Assembly (NCBI GenBank): GCA_948099385.1 | Contig: CANUEZ040000159.1 | Span: forward strand, 6,962,501-7,026,500 | Length of the DNA stretch: 64,000 bases | DNA from: Fasciola hepatica | Taxonomy: Eukaryota; Platyhelminthes; Trematoda; Plagiorchiida; Fasciolidae | Direction of reading: 5' to 3' | Program-made: the position numbers and the translations under genes | Shown: positions 12,801-28,400 of the stretch, one piece after another | Numbering within the stretch: the stretch's first letter is position 1 | Layout of the letters: each line of letters starts with the position of its first letter | Notes under the pieces: generated by a model | Told to the model about the DNA's origin: nothing | What the model saw: the letters and a program-made list of their open reading frames with translations, nothing else | Databases searched by the model: none

Positions 12801-15800
12801 ACATGATATAGCACCCTTCCGTCACTGGCTTCGAACGGTAACAACCCGCTTCCCACACAGCGATCCACTCCTATGATGGATGACTTCTCTGTAGGGGCCT
12901 GAGTACAACGAAGGCATTCCGTTATGAACAACCTACACAGCTTGGTTACTGTTTGCAATTGAGTTGTAGGAGATTAGATTTGTATATGATATGATTCATC
13001 ATGCAGCTTGAACGCTCAACTCACCATTGAAAAGCATGGAAGCACTGTACAGCTGTTTCATCCTTATTGAGAATCATCAGCGGTGCACATCCATGGAGCA
13101 CCCACGGGAAATCGAACCCGGGGTGAACGATTGTGAATCGAACACCTTAACCACAAGGTTATCCTGGCTGGCTGTCAAAGGTTTGTTCAACATCTACACT
13201 ACATGATATAGCACCCTTCCGTCACTGGCTTTGAACGGTAACAACCCGCTTCCCACACAGCGATCCACTCCTATGATGGATGACTTCTCTGTAGGTGCCT
13301 AAGTACAACGAAGGCATTCCCTTATGAACAACCTACACAGCTTGGTTACTGTTTGCAATTGAGTTGTAGGAGATTAGATTTGTATATGATATGATTCATC
13401 ATGCAGCTTGAACGCTCAACTCACCATTGAAAAGCATGGAAGCACTGTATAGCTGTTTCATCCTTGTTGGGAATCATCAGCAGTGCACATCCACCGAGCC
13501 CCCACGGGGACTCGATCCCGGGGTGAACGATTGTGAATCGAACACCTTAACCACAAGGCTATCCGGGCTGGCTCTCAACGGTTTGTTCAACATCTACACT
13601 ACATGATATAGCATCCTTCCGTCACTGGCTTCGAACGGTAACAACCCGCTTCCCACACAGCGATCCACTCCTATGATGGATGAATTCTCTGTAGGGGCCT
13701 AAGTACAACGAAGGCATTCCGTTATGAACAACCTACACAGCTTGGTTACTGTTTGCAATTGAGTTGTAGGAGATTAGATTTGTATATGATATGATTCATC
13801 ATGCAGCTTGAACGCTCAACTCACCATTGAAAAGCATGGAAGCACTGTACAGCTGTTTCATCCGTGTTGGGAATCATCAGCAATGCACATCCATGGAGCC
13901 TCCACGGGGACTCGAACACGGGGTGAACGATTGTGAATCGAACACCTTAACCACAAGGCTATCCGGACTGGCTCTCAACGGTTTGTTCAACATCTACACC
14001 ACATGATATAGCATCCTTCCGTCACTGGCTTCGAACGGTAACAACCCGCTTCCCACACAGCGATCCACTCCTATGATGGATGACTTCTCTGTAGGGGCCT
14101 AAGTACAACGAACGCATTCCGTTATGAACAACCTACACAGCTTGGTTACTGTTTGCAATTGAGTTGTAGGAGATTAGATTTGTATATGATATGATTCATC
14201 ATGCAGCTTGAACGCTCAACTCACCATTGAAAAGCATGGAAGCACTGTACAGCTGTTTCATCCTTATTGGGAATCATCAGCAGTGCACATCCATGGAGTC
14301 CCCACGGGGACTCGATCCCGGGGTGAACGATTGTGAATCGAACACCTTAACCACAAGGCTATCCGGGCTGGCTCTCAACGGTTTGTTCAACATCTACACT
14401 ACATGATATAGCATCCTTCCGTCACTGGCTTCGAACGGTAACAACCCGCTTCCCACACAGCGATCCACTCCTATGATGGATGACTTCTCTGTAGGGGCAT
14501 AAGTACAACGAAGGCATTCCGTTATGAACAACCTACACAGCTTGGTTACTGTTTGCAATTGAGTTGTAGGAGATTAGATTTGTATATGATATGATTCATC
14601 ATGCAGCTTGAACGCTCAACTCACCATTGAAAAGCATGGAAGCACTGTACAGCTGTTTCATCCGTGTTGGGAATCATCAGCAATGCACATCCATGGAGCC
14701 TCCACGGGGACTCGAACCCGGGGTGAACGATTGTGAATCGAACACCTTAACCACAAGGCTATCCGGGCTGGCTCTCAACGGTTTGTTCAACATCTACACC
14801 ACATGATATAGCATCCTTCCGTCACTGGCTTCGAACGGTAACAACCCGCTTCCCACACAGCGATCCACTCCTATGATGGATGACTTCTCTGTAGGGGCCT
14901 AAGTACAACGAACGCATTCCGTTATGAACAACCTACACAGCTTGGTTACTGTTTGCAATTGAGTTGTAGGAGATTAGATTTGTATATGATATGATTCATC
15001 ATGCAGCTTGAACGCTCAACTCACCATTGAAAAGCATGGAAGCACTGTACAGCTGTTTCATCCTTGTTGGGAATCATCAGCAGTGCACATTCATGGAGCA
15101 CCCACGGGGACTCGAACCCGGGGTGAACAATTGTGAATCGAACACCTTAACCACAAGGCTATCCGGGCTGGCTCTCAACGGTTTGTTCAACATCTACACT
15201 ACATGATATAGCACCCTTCCGTCACTGGCTTTCAACGGTAACAACCCGCTTCCCACACAGCGATCGACTCCTATGATGGATGACTTCTCTGTAGGGTCCT
15301 AAGTACAACGAACGCATTCCGTTATGAACAACCTACACAGCTTGGTTACTGTTTGCAATTGAGTTGTAGGAGATTAGATTTGTATATGATATGATTCATC
15401 ATGCAGCTTGAACGCTCAACTCACCATTGAAAAGCATGGAAGCACTGTACAGCTGTTTCATCCTTGTTGGGAATCATCAGCAGTGCACATCCATGGAGCA
15501 CCCACGGGAACGTGAACCCGGGGTGAACGATTGTGAATCGAACACCTTAACCACAAGGCTATCCGGGCTGGCTCTCAACGGTTTGTTGAACATCTATACT
15601 ACATGATATAGCACCCTTCCGTCACTGGCTTTGAACGGTAACAACCCGCTTCCCACACAGCGATCCACTCCTATGATGGATGAATTCTCTGTAGGGGCCT
15701 AAGTACAACGAAGGCATTCCGTTATGAACAACCTACACAGCTTGGTTACTGTTTGCAATTGAGTTGTAGGAGATTAGATTTGTATATGATATGATTCATC

Positions 15801-18800
15801 ATGCAGCTTGAACGCTCAACTCACCATTGAAAAGCATGGAAGCACTGTACAGCTGTTTCATCCTTGTTGGGAATCATCAGCAGTGCACATCCATGGAGCA
15901 CCCACGGGGACTCGAACCCGGGGTGAACGATTGTGAATCGAACACCTTAACCACAAGGCTATCCGGACTGGCTCTCAACGGTTTGTTGAACATCTACACT
16001 ATATGATATAGCACCCTTCCGTCACTGGCTTTGAACGGTAACAACCCGCTTCCCACACAGCGATCCACTCCTATGATGGATGACTTCTCTGTAGGCGCCT
16101 AAGTACAACGAAGGCATTCCGTTATGAACAACCTACACAGCTTGGTTACTGTTTGAAATTGAGTTGTAGGAGATTAGATTTGTATATGATATGATTCATC
16201 ATGCAGCTTGAACGCTCAACTCACCATTGAAAAGCATGGAAGCACTGTACAGCTGTTTCATCCTTATTGGGAATCATCAGCAGTGCACATCCATGGAGCA
16301 CCCACGGGAACTCGAACCCGGGGTGAACGATTGTGAATCGAACACCTTAACCACAAGGCTATCCGGGCTGGCTCTCAACGGTTTGTTCAACATCTACACT
16401 ACATGATATAGCACCCTTCCGTCACTGGCTTTCAACGATAACAACCCGCTTCCCACACAGCGATCCCCTCCTATGATGGATGACTTCTCTGTAGGGGCCT
16501 GAGTACAACGAAGGCATTCCGTTATGAACAACCTACACAGCTTGGTTACTGTTTGCAATTGAGTTGTAGGAGATTAGATTTGTATATGATATGATTCATC
16601 ATGCAGCTTGAACGCTCAACTCACCATTGAAAAGCATGGAAGCACTGTACAGCTGTTTCATACTTGTTGGGAATCATAAGCACTGCACATCCACCGAGCC
16701 CCCACGGGGACTCGAACCCGGGGTGAACGATTGTGAATCGAACACCTTAACCACAAGGCTATCCGGGCTGGCTCTCAACGGTTTGTTCAACATCTACACT
16801 ACATGATATAGCCTCCTTCCGTCACTGGCTTCGAACGGTAACAACCCGCTTCCCACACAGCGATCCACTCCTATGATGGATGACTTCTCTGTAGGGGCCT
16901 GAGTACAACGAAGGCATTCCGTTATGAACAACCTACACAGCTTGGTTACTGTTTGCAATTGAGTTGTAGGAGATTAGATTTGTATATGATATGATTCATC
17001 ATGCAGCTTGAACGCTCAACTCACCATTGAAAAGCATGGAAGCACTGTACAGCTGTTTCATCCTTCTTGGGAATCATCAGCAGTGCACATTCATGGAGCA
17101 ACCACGGGGACTCGAACCCGGGCTGAACGAATGTGAATCGAACACCTTAACCACAAGGCTATCCGGGCTGGCTCTCAACGTTTAGTTCAACATCTACACT
17201 ACATGATATAGCATCCTTCCGTCACTGGCTTCGAACGGTAACAACCCGCTTCCCACACAGCGATCGACTCCTATGATGGATGACTTCTCTGTAGGGGCCT
17301 AAGTACAACGAAGGCATTCCGTTATGAACAAACTACACAGCTTGGTTACTGTTTGCAATTGAGTTGTAGGAGATTAGATTTGTATATGATATGATTCATC
17401 ATGCAGCTTGAACGCTCAACTCACCATTGAAAAGCATGGAAGCACTGTACAGCTGTTTCATCCTTATTGGGAATCATCAGCAGTGCACATCCATGGAGCA
17501 CCCACGGGAAATCGAACCCGGGGTGAACGATTGTGAATCGAACACCTTAACCACAAGGCTATCCGGGCTGGCTCTCAACGGTTTGTTCAACATCTACACT
17601 ACATGATATAGCACCCTTCCGTCACTGGCTTCGAACGGTAACAACCAGCTTCCCACACAGCGATCCACTCCTATGATGGATGACTTCTCTGTAGGAGCCT
17701 CAGTACAACGAAGGCATTCCGTTATGAACAACCTACACAGCTTGGTTACTGTTTGCAATTGAGTTGTAGGAGATTAGATTTGTATATGATATTATTCATC
17801 ATGCAGCTTGAACGCTCAACTCACCATTGAAAAGCATGGAAGCACTGTACAGCTGTTTCGTCCTTGTTGGGAATCATCAGCAGTGCACATCCATGGAGCA
17901 CCCACGGGGACTCGAACCCCGGGGTGAACGATTGTGAATCGAACACCTTAACCACAAGGCTATCCGGGCTGGCTCTCAACGGTTTGTTCAACATCTACAC
18001 TACATGATATAGCACCCTTCCGTCACTGGCTTTCAACGGTAACAACCCGCTTCCCACACAGCGATCCACTCCTATGATGGATGACTTCTCTGTAGGGGCC
18101 TGAGTACAACGAAGGCATTCCGTTATGAACAACCTACACAGCTTGGTTACTGTTTGCAATTGAGTTGTAGGAGATTAGATTTGTATATGATATGATTCAT
18201 CATGCAGCTTGAACGCTCAACTCACCATTGAAAAGCATGGAAGCACTGTACAGCTGTTTCATCCTTGTTGGGAATCATCAGCAGTGCACATCCATGGAGC
18301 CCCCACGGGGACTCGAACCCGGGGTGAACGATTGTGAATCGAACACCTTAACCACAAGGCTATCCGGGCTGGCTCTCAACGGTTTGTTCAACATCTACAC
18401 TACATGATATAGCCTCCTTCCGTCACTGGCTTCGAACGGTAACAACCCGCTTCCCACACAGCGATCCACTCCTATGATGTATGACTTCTCTGTAGGGGCC
18501 TAAGTACAACGAAGGCATTCCGTTATGAACAACCTACACAGCTTGGTTACTGTTTGCAATTGAGTTGTAGGAGATTAGATTTGTATATGATATGATTCAT
18601 CATGCAGCTTGAACGCTCAACTCACCATTGAAAAGCATGGAAGCACTGTACAGCTGTTTCATCCTTGTTGGGAATCATCAGCAGTGCACATCCATGGAGC
18701 AACCACGGGGACTCGAACCCGGGCTGAACGAATGTGAATCGAACACCTTAACCACAAGGCTATCCGGGCTGGCTCTCAACGTTTAGTTCAACATCTACAC

Positions 18801-21800
18801 TACATGATATAGCACCCTTCCGTCACTGGCTTCGAACGGTAACAACCCGCTTCCCACACAGCGATCCACTCCTATGATGGATGACTTCTCTGTAGGCGCC
18901 TAAGTACAACGAAGGCATTCCCTTATGAACAACCTACACAGCTTGGTTACTGTTTGCAATTGAGTTGTAGGAGATTAGATTTGTATATGATATGATTCAT
19001 CATGCAGCTTGAACGCTCAACTCACCATTGAAAAGCATGGAAGCACTGTACAGCTGTTTCATCCTTGTTGGGAATCATCAGCAGTGCACATCCATGGAGC
19101 ACCCACGGGAAATCGAACCCGGGGTGAACGATTGTGAATCGAACACCTTAACCACAAGGCTATCCGGGCTGGCTCTCAACGGTTTGTTCAACATCTACAC
19201 TACATGATATAGCACCCTTCCGTCACTGGCTTCGAACGGTAACAACCCGCTTCCCACACAGCGATCCACTCCTATGATGGATGACTTCTCTGTAGGAGCC
19301 TCAGTACAACGAAGGCATTCCGTTATGAACAACCTACACAGCTTGGTTACTGTTTGCAATTGAGTTGTAGGAGATTAGATTTGTATATGATATGATTCAT
19401 CATGCAGCTTGAACGCTCAACTCACCATTGAAAAGCATGGAAGCACTGTACAGCTGTTTCATCCTTGTTGGGAATCATCAGCAGTGCACATCCATGGAGC
19501 AACCACGGGAATTCGAACCCGGGCTGAACGAATGTGAATCGAACACCTTAACCACAAGGCTATCCGGGCTGGCTCTCAACGTTTAGTTCAACATCTACAC
19601 TACATGATATAGCACCCTTCCGTCACTGGCTTCGAACGGTAACAACCCGCTTCCCACACAGCGATCCACTCCTATGATGGATGACTTCTCTGTAGGGGCC
19701 TAAGTACAACGAAGGCATTCCCTTATGAACAACCTACACAGCTTGGTTACTGTTTGCAATTGAGTTGTAGGAGATTAGATTTGTATATGATATGATTCAT
19801 CATGCAGCTTGAACGCTCAACTCACCATTGAAAAGCATGGAAGCACTGTACAGCTGTTTCATCCTTATTGGGAATCATCAGCAGTGCACATCCATGGAGC
19901 ACCCACGGGAAATCGAACCCGGGGTGAACGATTGTGAATCGAACACCTTAACCACAAGGCTATCCGGGCTGGCTCTCAACGGTTTGTTCAACATCTACAC
20001 TACATGATATAGCACCCTTCCGTCACTGGCTTCGAACGGTAACAACCCGCTTCCCACACAGCGATCCACTCCTATGATGGATGACTTCTCTGTAGGAGCC
20101 TCAGTACAACGAAGGCATTCCGTTATGAACAACCTACACAGCTTGGTTACTGTTTGCAATTGAGTTGTAGGAGATTAGATTTGTATATGATATTATTCAT
20201 CATGCAGCTTGAACGCTCAACTCACCATTGAAAAGCATGGAAGCACTGTACAGCTGTTTCGTCCTTGTTGGGAATCATCAGCAGTGCACATCCATGGAGC
20301 ACCCACGGGGACTCGAACCCGGGGTGAACGATTGTGAATCGAACACCTTAACCACAAGGCTATCCGGGCTGGCTCTCAACGGTTTGTTCAACATCTACAC
20401 TACATGATATAGCACCCTTCCGTCACTGGCTTTGAACGGTAACAACCCGCTTCCCACACAGCGATCCACTCCTATGATGGATGACTTCTCTGTAGGGGCC
20501 TGAGTACAACGAAGGCATTCCGTTATGAACAACCTACACAGCTTGGTTACTGTTTGCAATTGAGTTGTAGGAGATTAGATTTGTATATGATATGATTCAT
20601 CATGCAGCTTGAACGCTCAACTCACCATTGAAAAGCATGGAAGCACTGTACAGCTGTTTCATCCTTATTGGGAATCATCAGCAGTGCACATCCATGGAGC
20701 ACCCACGGGAAATCGAACCCGGGGTGAACGATTGTGAATCGAACACCTTAACCACAAGGCTATCCGGGCTGGCTCTCAACGGTTTGTTCAACATCTACAC
20801 TACATGATATAGCACCCTTCCGTCACTGGCTTCGAACGGTAACAACCAGCTTCCCACACAGCGATCCACTCCTATGATGGATGACTTCTCTGTTGGAGCC
20901 TCAGTACAACGAAGGCATTCCGTTATGAACAACCTACACAGCTTGGTTACTGTTTGCAATTGAGTTGTAGGAGATTAGATTTGTATATGATATTATTCAT
21001 CATGCAGCTTGAACGCTCAACTCACCATTGAAAAGCATGGAAGCACTGTACAGCTGTTTCATCCTTGTTGGGAATCATCAGCAGTGCACATCCATGGAGC
21101 ACCCACGGGGACTCGAACCCGGGGTGAACGATTGTGAATCGAACACCTTAACCACAAGGCTATCCGGGCTGGCTCTCAACGGTTTGTTCAACATCTACAC
21201 TACATGATATAGCACCCTTCCGTCACTGGCTTTGAACGGTAACAACCCGCTTCCCACACAGCGATCCACTCCTATGATGGATGACTTCTCTGTAGGGGCC
21301 TGAGTACAACGAAGGCATTCCGTTATGAACAACCTACACAGCTTGGTTACTGTTTGCAATTGAGTTGTAGGAGATTAGATTTGTATATGATATGATTCAT
21401 CATGCAGCTTGAACGCTCAACTCACCATTGAAAAGCATGGAAGCACTGTACAGCTGTTTCATCCTTGTTGGGAATCATCAGCAGTGCACATCCATGGAGC
21501 CCCCACGGGGACTCGAACCCGGGGTGAACGATTGTGAATCGAACACCTTAACCACAAGGCTATCCGGGCTGGCTCTCAACGGTTTGTTCAACATCTACAC
21601 TACATGATATAGCCTCCTTCCGTCACTGGCTTCGAACGGTAACAACCCGCTTCCCACACAGCGATCCACTCCTATGATGGATGACTTCTCTGTAGGGGCC
21701 TAAGTACAACGAAGGCATTCCGTTATGAACAACCTACACAGCTTGGTTACTGTTTGCAATTGAGTTGTAGGAGATTAGATTTGTATATGATATGATTCAT

Positions 21801-24001
21801 CATGCAGCTTGAACGCTCAACTCACCATTGAAAAGCATGGAAGCACTGTACAGCTGTTTCATCCTTGTTGGGAATCATCAGCAGTGCACATCCATGGAGC
21901 AACCACGGGGACTCGAACCCGGGGTGAACAATTGTGAATCGAACACCTTAACCACAAGGCTATCCGGGCTGGCTCTCAACGGTTTGTTGAACATCTACAC
22001 TACATGATATAGCACCCTTCCGTCACTGGCTTCGAACGGTAACAACCCGCTTCCCACACAGCGATCCACTCCTATGATGGATGACTTCTCTGTAGGAGCC
22101 TCAGTACAACGAACGCATTCCGTTATGAACAACCTACACAGCTTGGTTACTGTTTGCAATTGAGTTGTAGGAGATTAGATTTGTATATGATATGATTCAT
22201 CATGCAGCTTGAACGCTCAACTCACCATTGGAAAGCATGGAAGCACTGTACAGCTGTTTCATCCTTGTTGGGAATCATCAGCAGTGCACATCCATGGAGC
22301 ACCCACGGGGACTCGAACCCGGGTTGAACGATTGTGAATCGAACACCTTAACCACAAGGCTATCCGGGCTGGCTCTCAACGGTTTGTTCAACATCTACAC
22401 TACATGATATAGCACCCTTCCGTCACTGGCTTCGAACGGTAACAACCCGCTTCCCACACAGCGATCGGCTCCTATGATGGATGACTTCTCTGTAGGGGCT
22501 GAGTACAACGAAGGCATTCCGTTATGAACAACCCACACAGCTTGGTTACTGTTTGCAATTGAGTTGTAGGAGATTAGATTTGTATATGATATGATTCATC
22601 ATGCAGCTTGAACGCTCAACTCACCATTGAAAAGCATGGAAGCACTGTACAGCCGTTTCATCCTTGTTGGGAATCATCAGCAGTGCACATCCATGGAGCA
22701 CCCACGGGAAATCGAACCCGGGGTGAACGATTGTGAATCAAACACCTTAACCACAAGGCTATCCGGGCTGGCTCTCAACGGTTTGTTGAACATCTACACT
22801 ACATGATAGAGCACCATTCCGTCACTGGCTTTGAACGGTAACAACCCGCTTCCCACACAGCGATCCACTCCTATGATGGATGACTTCTCTGTAGGGGCCT
22901 AAGTACAACGAAGGCATTCCGTTATGAACAACCTACACAGCTTGGTTACTGTTTGCAATTGAGTTGTAGGAGATTAGATTTGTATATGATATGATTCATC
23001 ATGCAGCTTGAACGCTCAACTCACCATTGAAAAGCATGGAAGCACTGTACAGCTGTTTCATCCTTGTTGGGAATCATCAGCAATGCACATCCATGGAGCA
23101 CACACGGGGAATCCAACACGGGGTGAACGATTGTGAATCGAACACCTTAACCACAAGGCTATCCGGGCTGGCTCTCAACGGTTTGTTGAACATCTACACT
23201 ACATGATATAGCACCCTTCCGTCACTGGCTTTCAACGGTAACAACCCGCTTCCCACACAGCGATCCACTCCTATGATGGATGACTTCTCTGTAGGGGCCT
23301 AAGTACAACGAAGGCATTCCCTTATGAACAACCTACACAGCTTGGTTACTGTTTGCAATTGAGTTGTAGGAGATTAGATTTGTATATGATATGATTCATC
23401 ATGCAGCTTGAACGCTCAACTCACCATTGAAAAGCATGGAAGCACTGTACAGCTGTTTCATCCTTGTTGGGAATCATCAGCAGTGCACATCCATGGAGCC
23501 CCCACGGGGACTCGAACCCGGGGTGAACAATTGTGAATCGAACACCTTAACCACAAGGCTATCCGGGCTGGCTCTCAACGGTTTGTTCAACATCTTCACT
23601 ACATGATATAGCACCCTTCCGTCACTGGCTTTGAACGGTAACAACCCGCTTCCCACACAGCGATCCACTCCTATGATGGATGACTTCTCTGTAGGGGCCT
23701 AAGTACAACGAAGGCATTCCGTTATGAACAACCTACACAGCTTGGTTACTGTTTGCAATTGAGTTGTAGGAGATTAGATTTGTATATGATATGATTCATC
23801 ATGCAGCTTGAACGCTCAACTCACCATTGAAAAGCATGGAAGCACTGTACAGCTGTTTCATCCTTGTTGGGAATCATCAGCAGTGCACATCCATGGAGCA
23901 CCCACGGGAAATCGAACCCGGGGTGAACGATTGTGAATCGAACACCTTAACCACAAGGCTATCCGGGCTGGCTCTCAACGGTTTGTTCAACATCTACACT
24001 A
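6802..24001. repeat. Array segment 3: 43 class A units
   Basis: All tRNA-like elements here are class A. The CCACCGAG 3' end gives way gradually to CCATGGAG. Local sub-patterns: an 800-bp pair at about 13.2-14.8 kb (CCGTGTTGG and CAATGCAC recur at 13,602 and 14,402). At 17-22 kb, GTAGGAGCCTCAG and TATTATTCATC recur at 17,602, 20,003 and 20,803, and GCAACCACGGG with GGCTGAACGAATG recurs at 16,802 and 18,403 (and, with GGAATTCG, at 19,203). Indels: +1 in the unit at 17602 and -1 in the unit at 22403. Confidence 0.88.
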
Positions 24002-26000
24002 CATGATATAGCATCCTTCCGTCACTGGCTTCGAACGGTAACAACCCGCTTCCCACACAGCGATCCACTCCTATGATGGATGACTTCTCTGTAGGGGCCT
24101 AAGTACAACGAACGCATTCCGTTATGAACAACCTACACAGCTTGGTTACTGTTTGCAATTGAGTTGTAGGAGATTAGATTTGTATATGATATGATTCATC
24201 ATGCAGCTTGAACGCTCAACTCACCATTGAAAAGCATGGAAGCACTGTACAGCTGTTTCATCCTTGTTGGGAATCATCAGCAGTGAACATCCATGGAGCA
24301 CCCACGGGGACTCGAAACCGGGGTGAACCATCGTGAAAGAAAAACCTTAACCACAAGGCTTTCCGGGCTGGCTCTCATTGGTTGGTTCAACATCTACACT
24401 ACATGATATAGCACCCTTCCGTCACTGGCTTCGAACGGTAACAACCCGCTTCCCACACAGCGATCCACTCCTATGATGGATGACTTCTCTGTAGGGGCCT
24501 AAGTACAACGAAGGCATTCCGTTATGTACAACCTACACAGCTTGGTTACTGTTTGCAATTGAGTTGTAGGAGATTACATTTGTATATGATATGATTCATC
24601 ATGCAGCTTGAACGCTCAACTCACCATTGAAAAGCATGGAAGCACTGTACAGCCGTTTCATCCTTGTTGGGAATCATCAGCAGTGCACATCCATGGAGCA
24701 CCCACGGGGACTCGAACCCGGGGTGAACCATCGAGAAAGAAACACATACAACACAAGGCTATCCGGGCTGGCTCTCAACGGTTTGTTGAACATCTACACT
24801 ACATGATATAGCACCCTTCCGTCACTGGCTTTGAACGGTAACAACCCGCTTCCCACACAGCGATCGACTCCTATGATGGATGACTTCTCTGTAGGGGCCT
24901 AAGTACAACGAAGGCATTCCCTTATGAACAACCCACACAGCTTGGTTACTGTTTGCAATTGAGTTGTAGGAGATTAGATTTGTATATGATATGATTCATC
25001 ATGCAGCTTGAACGCTCAACTCACCATTGAAAAGCATGGAAGCACTGTACAGCTGTTTCATCCTTGTTGGGAATCATCAGCAGTGCACATCCATGGAGCA
25101 CCCACGGGGACTCGAACCCGGGGTGAACTATTGTGAATCGGACACCTTAACCACAAGGCTATCCGAGCTGGCTCCCAACGGTTTGTTCAACATCTACACT
25201 ACATGATATAGCACCCTTCCGTCACTGGCTTCGAACGGTAACAACCCGCTTCCCACACAGCGATCCACTCCTATGATGGATGACTTCTCTGTAGGGGCCT
25301 AAGTACAACGAAGGCATTCCGCTATGAACAACCTACACAGCTTGGTTACTGTTTGAAATTGAGTTGTAGGAGATTAGATTTGTATATGATATGATTCATC
25401 ATGCAGCTTGAACGCTCAACTCACCATTGAAAAGCATGGAAGCACTGTACAGCTGTTTCATCCTTGTTGGGAATCATCAGCAGTGAACATCCATGGAGCA
25501 CACACGGGGATTTAAACCGGGGTGAACCATCTTGAGAGAAACACATTAAACACATGTCTATCCGGGCTGGCTCTCAACGGTTTGTTGAACATCTACACTA
25601 CATGATATAGCACCCTCCCGTCACTGGCTTCGAACGGTAACAACCCGCTTCCCACACAGCGATCCACTCCTATGATGGATGACTTCTCTGTAGGGGCCTA
25701 AGTACAACGAAGGCATTCCGTTATGAACAACCCACACAGCTTGGTTACTGATTGCAATTGAGTTGTAGGAGATTAGATTTGTATATGATATGATTCATCA
25801 TGCAGCTTGAACGCTCAACTCACCATTGAAAAGCATGGAAGCACTGTACAGCTGTTTCATCCTTGTTGGGAATCATCAGCAGTGCACATCCATGGAGCAC
25901 ACACGGGGACTCGAACCCGCGGTGAACGATTGTGAATCGAACAACTTAACCACAAGGCTATCCGGGCTGGCTCTCAACGGTTTGTTCAACATCTACACTA

Positions 26001-27600
26001 CATGATATAGCACCCTTCCGTCACTGGCTTCGAACGGTAACAACCCGCTTCCCACACAGCGATCCACTCCTATGATGGATGACTTCTCTGTAGGCGCCTA
26101 AGTACAACGAACGCATTCCGTTATGAACAACCTACACAGCTTGGTTACTGTTTGCAATTGAGTTGTAGGAGATTAGATTTGTATATGATATGATTCATCA
26201 TGCAGCTTGAACGCTCAACTCACCATTGAAAAGCATGGAAGCACTGTACAGCTGTTTCATCCTTGTTGGGAATCATCAGCAGTGCACATCCATGGAGCCC
26301 CAACGGGGAATCGAAACCGGGGTGAACCATCGTGAGAGAAACACATTGAACACAGGGCCATCCGGGCTGGCTCTCATTGGTTAGTTCAACATCTACACTA
26401 CATGACATAGCACCCTTCCGTCACTGGCTTTGAACGGTAACAACCCGCTTCCCACACAGCGATCCACTCCTATGATGGATGACTTCTCTGTGGGGGCCTA
26501 AGTACAACGAAGGCATTCCGTTATGAACAACCCACACAGCTTGGTTACTGTTTGCAATGGAGTTGTAGGAGATTAGATTTGTATATGATATGATTCATCA
26601 TGCAGCTTGAACGCTCAACTCACCATTGAAAAGCATGGAAGCACTGTACAGCTGTTTCATCCTTGTTGGAAATCATCAATATTGCACATCCACCGAGCCC
26701 ACACGAGGACTCGAACCCGGGGTGAACGATTGTGAATCGAACACATTAACCACAAGGCTATCCGGACTGGCTCTCAACGGTTTGTTCAACATCTACACTA
26801 CATGATATAGCATCCTTCCGTCACTGGCTTTGAACGGTAACAACCCGCTTCCCACACAGCGATCCACTCCTATGATGAATGACCTCTCTGTAGGCGCCTA
26901 AGTACAACGGAGGCATTCCGTTATGAACAAACTACACAGCTTGGTTACTGTTTGCAATTGAGTTGTAGGAGATTAGATTTGTATATGATATGATTCATCA
27001 TGCAGCTTGAACGCTCAACTCACCATTGAAAAGCATGGAAGCACTGTACAGCTGTTTCATCCTTGTTGGGAATCATCAGCAGTGCACATCCATGGAGCCC
27101 CAACGGGGAATCGAAACCGGGGTGAACCATCGTGAGAGAAACACATTGTACACAGGGCTATCCGGGCTGGCTCTCATTGGTTAGTTCAACATCTACACTA
27201 CATGATATAGCACCCTTCCGTCACTGGCTTCGAACGGTAACAACCAGCTTCCCACACAGCGATCCACTCCTATGATGGATGACTTCTCTGTAGGGGCCTA
27301 AGTACAACGAAGGCATTCCGTTATGAACAACCCACACAGCTTGGTTACTGTTTGCAATGGAGTTGTAGGAGATTAGATTTGTATATGATATGATTCATCA
27401 TGCAGCTTGAACGCTCAACTCACCATTGAAAAGCATGGAAGCACTGTACAGCTGTTTCATCCTTGTTGGAAATCATCAATAGTGCACATCCACCGAGCCC
27501 ACACGAGGACTCGAACCCGGGGTGAACGATTGTGAATCGAACACCTTAACCACAAGGCTATCCGGGCTGGCTCTCAACGGTTTGTTGAACATCTACACTA
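26001..27600. repeat. Dimeric higher-order repeat, 2 x 800 bp
   Basis: Units 26001 and 26801 share CCCCAACGGGGAATCG, the class B element and TTAGTTCAAC. Units 26401 and 27201 share GGAAATCATCAAT and CCCACACGAGGACTCG. The second unit of each pair carries a C3-to-U change in the hammerhead core. Confidence 0.88.
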
Positions 27601-28400
27601 CATGATATAGCACCCTTCCGTCACTGGCTTCGAACGGTAACAACCCGCTTCCCACACAGCGATCCACTCCTATGATGGATGACGTCTCTGTAGGAGCCTA
27701 AGTACAACGAAGGCATTCCGTTATGAACAACCTACACAGCTTGGTTACTGTTTGCAATTGAGTTGTAGGAGATTAGATTTGTATATGATATGATTCATCA
27801 TGCAGCTTGAACGCTCAACTCACCATTGAAAAGCATGGAAGCACTGTATAGCTGTTTCATCCTTGTTGGGAATCATCAGCAGTGCACATCCATGGAGCAC
27901 CCACGGGGAATCGAACCCGGGGTGAACCATCGTGAAAGTTACACATCTAGGACAAGGCTATCCGGGCTGGCTCTCAACGGTTTGTTGAACATCTACACTA
28001 CATGATATAGCACCCTTCCGTCACTGGCTTCGAACGGTAACAACCCGCTTCCCACACAGCGATCCACTCCTATGATGGATGACTTCTCTGTGGGGGCCTA
28101 AGTACAACGAACGCATTCCGTTATGAACAACCCACACAGCTTGGTTACTGTTTGCAATTGAGTTGTAGGAGATTAGATTTGTATATGATATGATTCATCA
28201 TGCAGCTTGAACGCTCAACTCACCATTGAAAAGCATGGAAGCACTGTACAGCTGTTTCATCCTTGTTGGGAATCATCAGCAGTGCACATCCATGGAGCAC
28301 CCACGGGGACCTGAAACCGGGGTGAACGATTGTGAATCGAACACCATAACCACAAGGCTATCCGAGCTGGCTCTCAACGATTTGGTGACCATCTACACTA

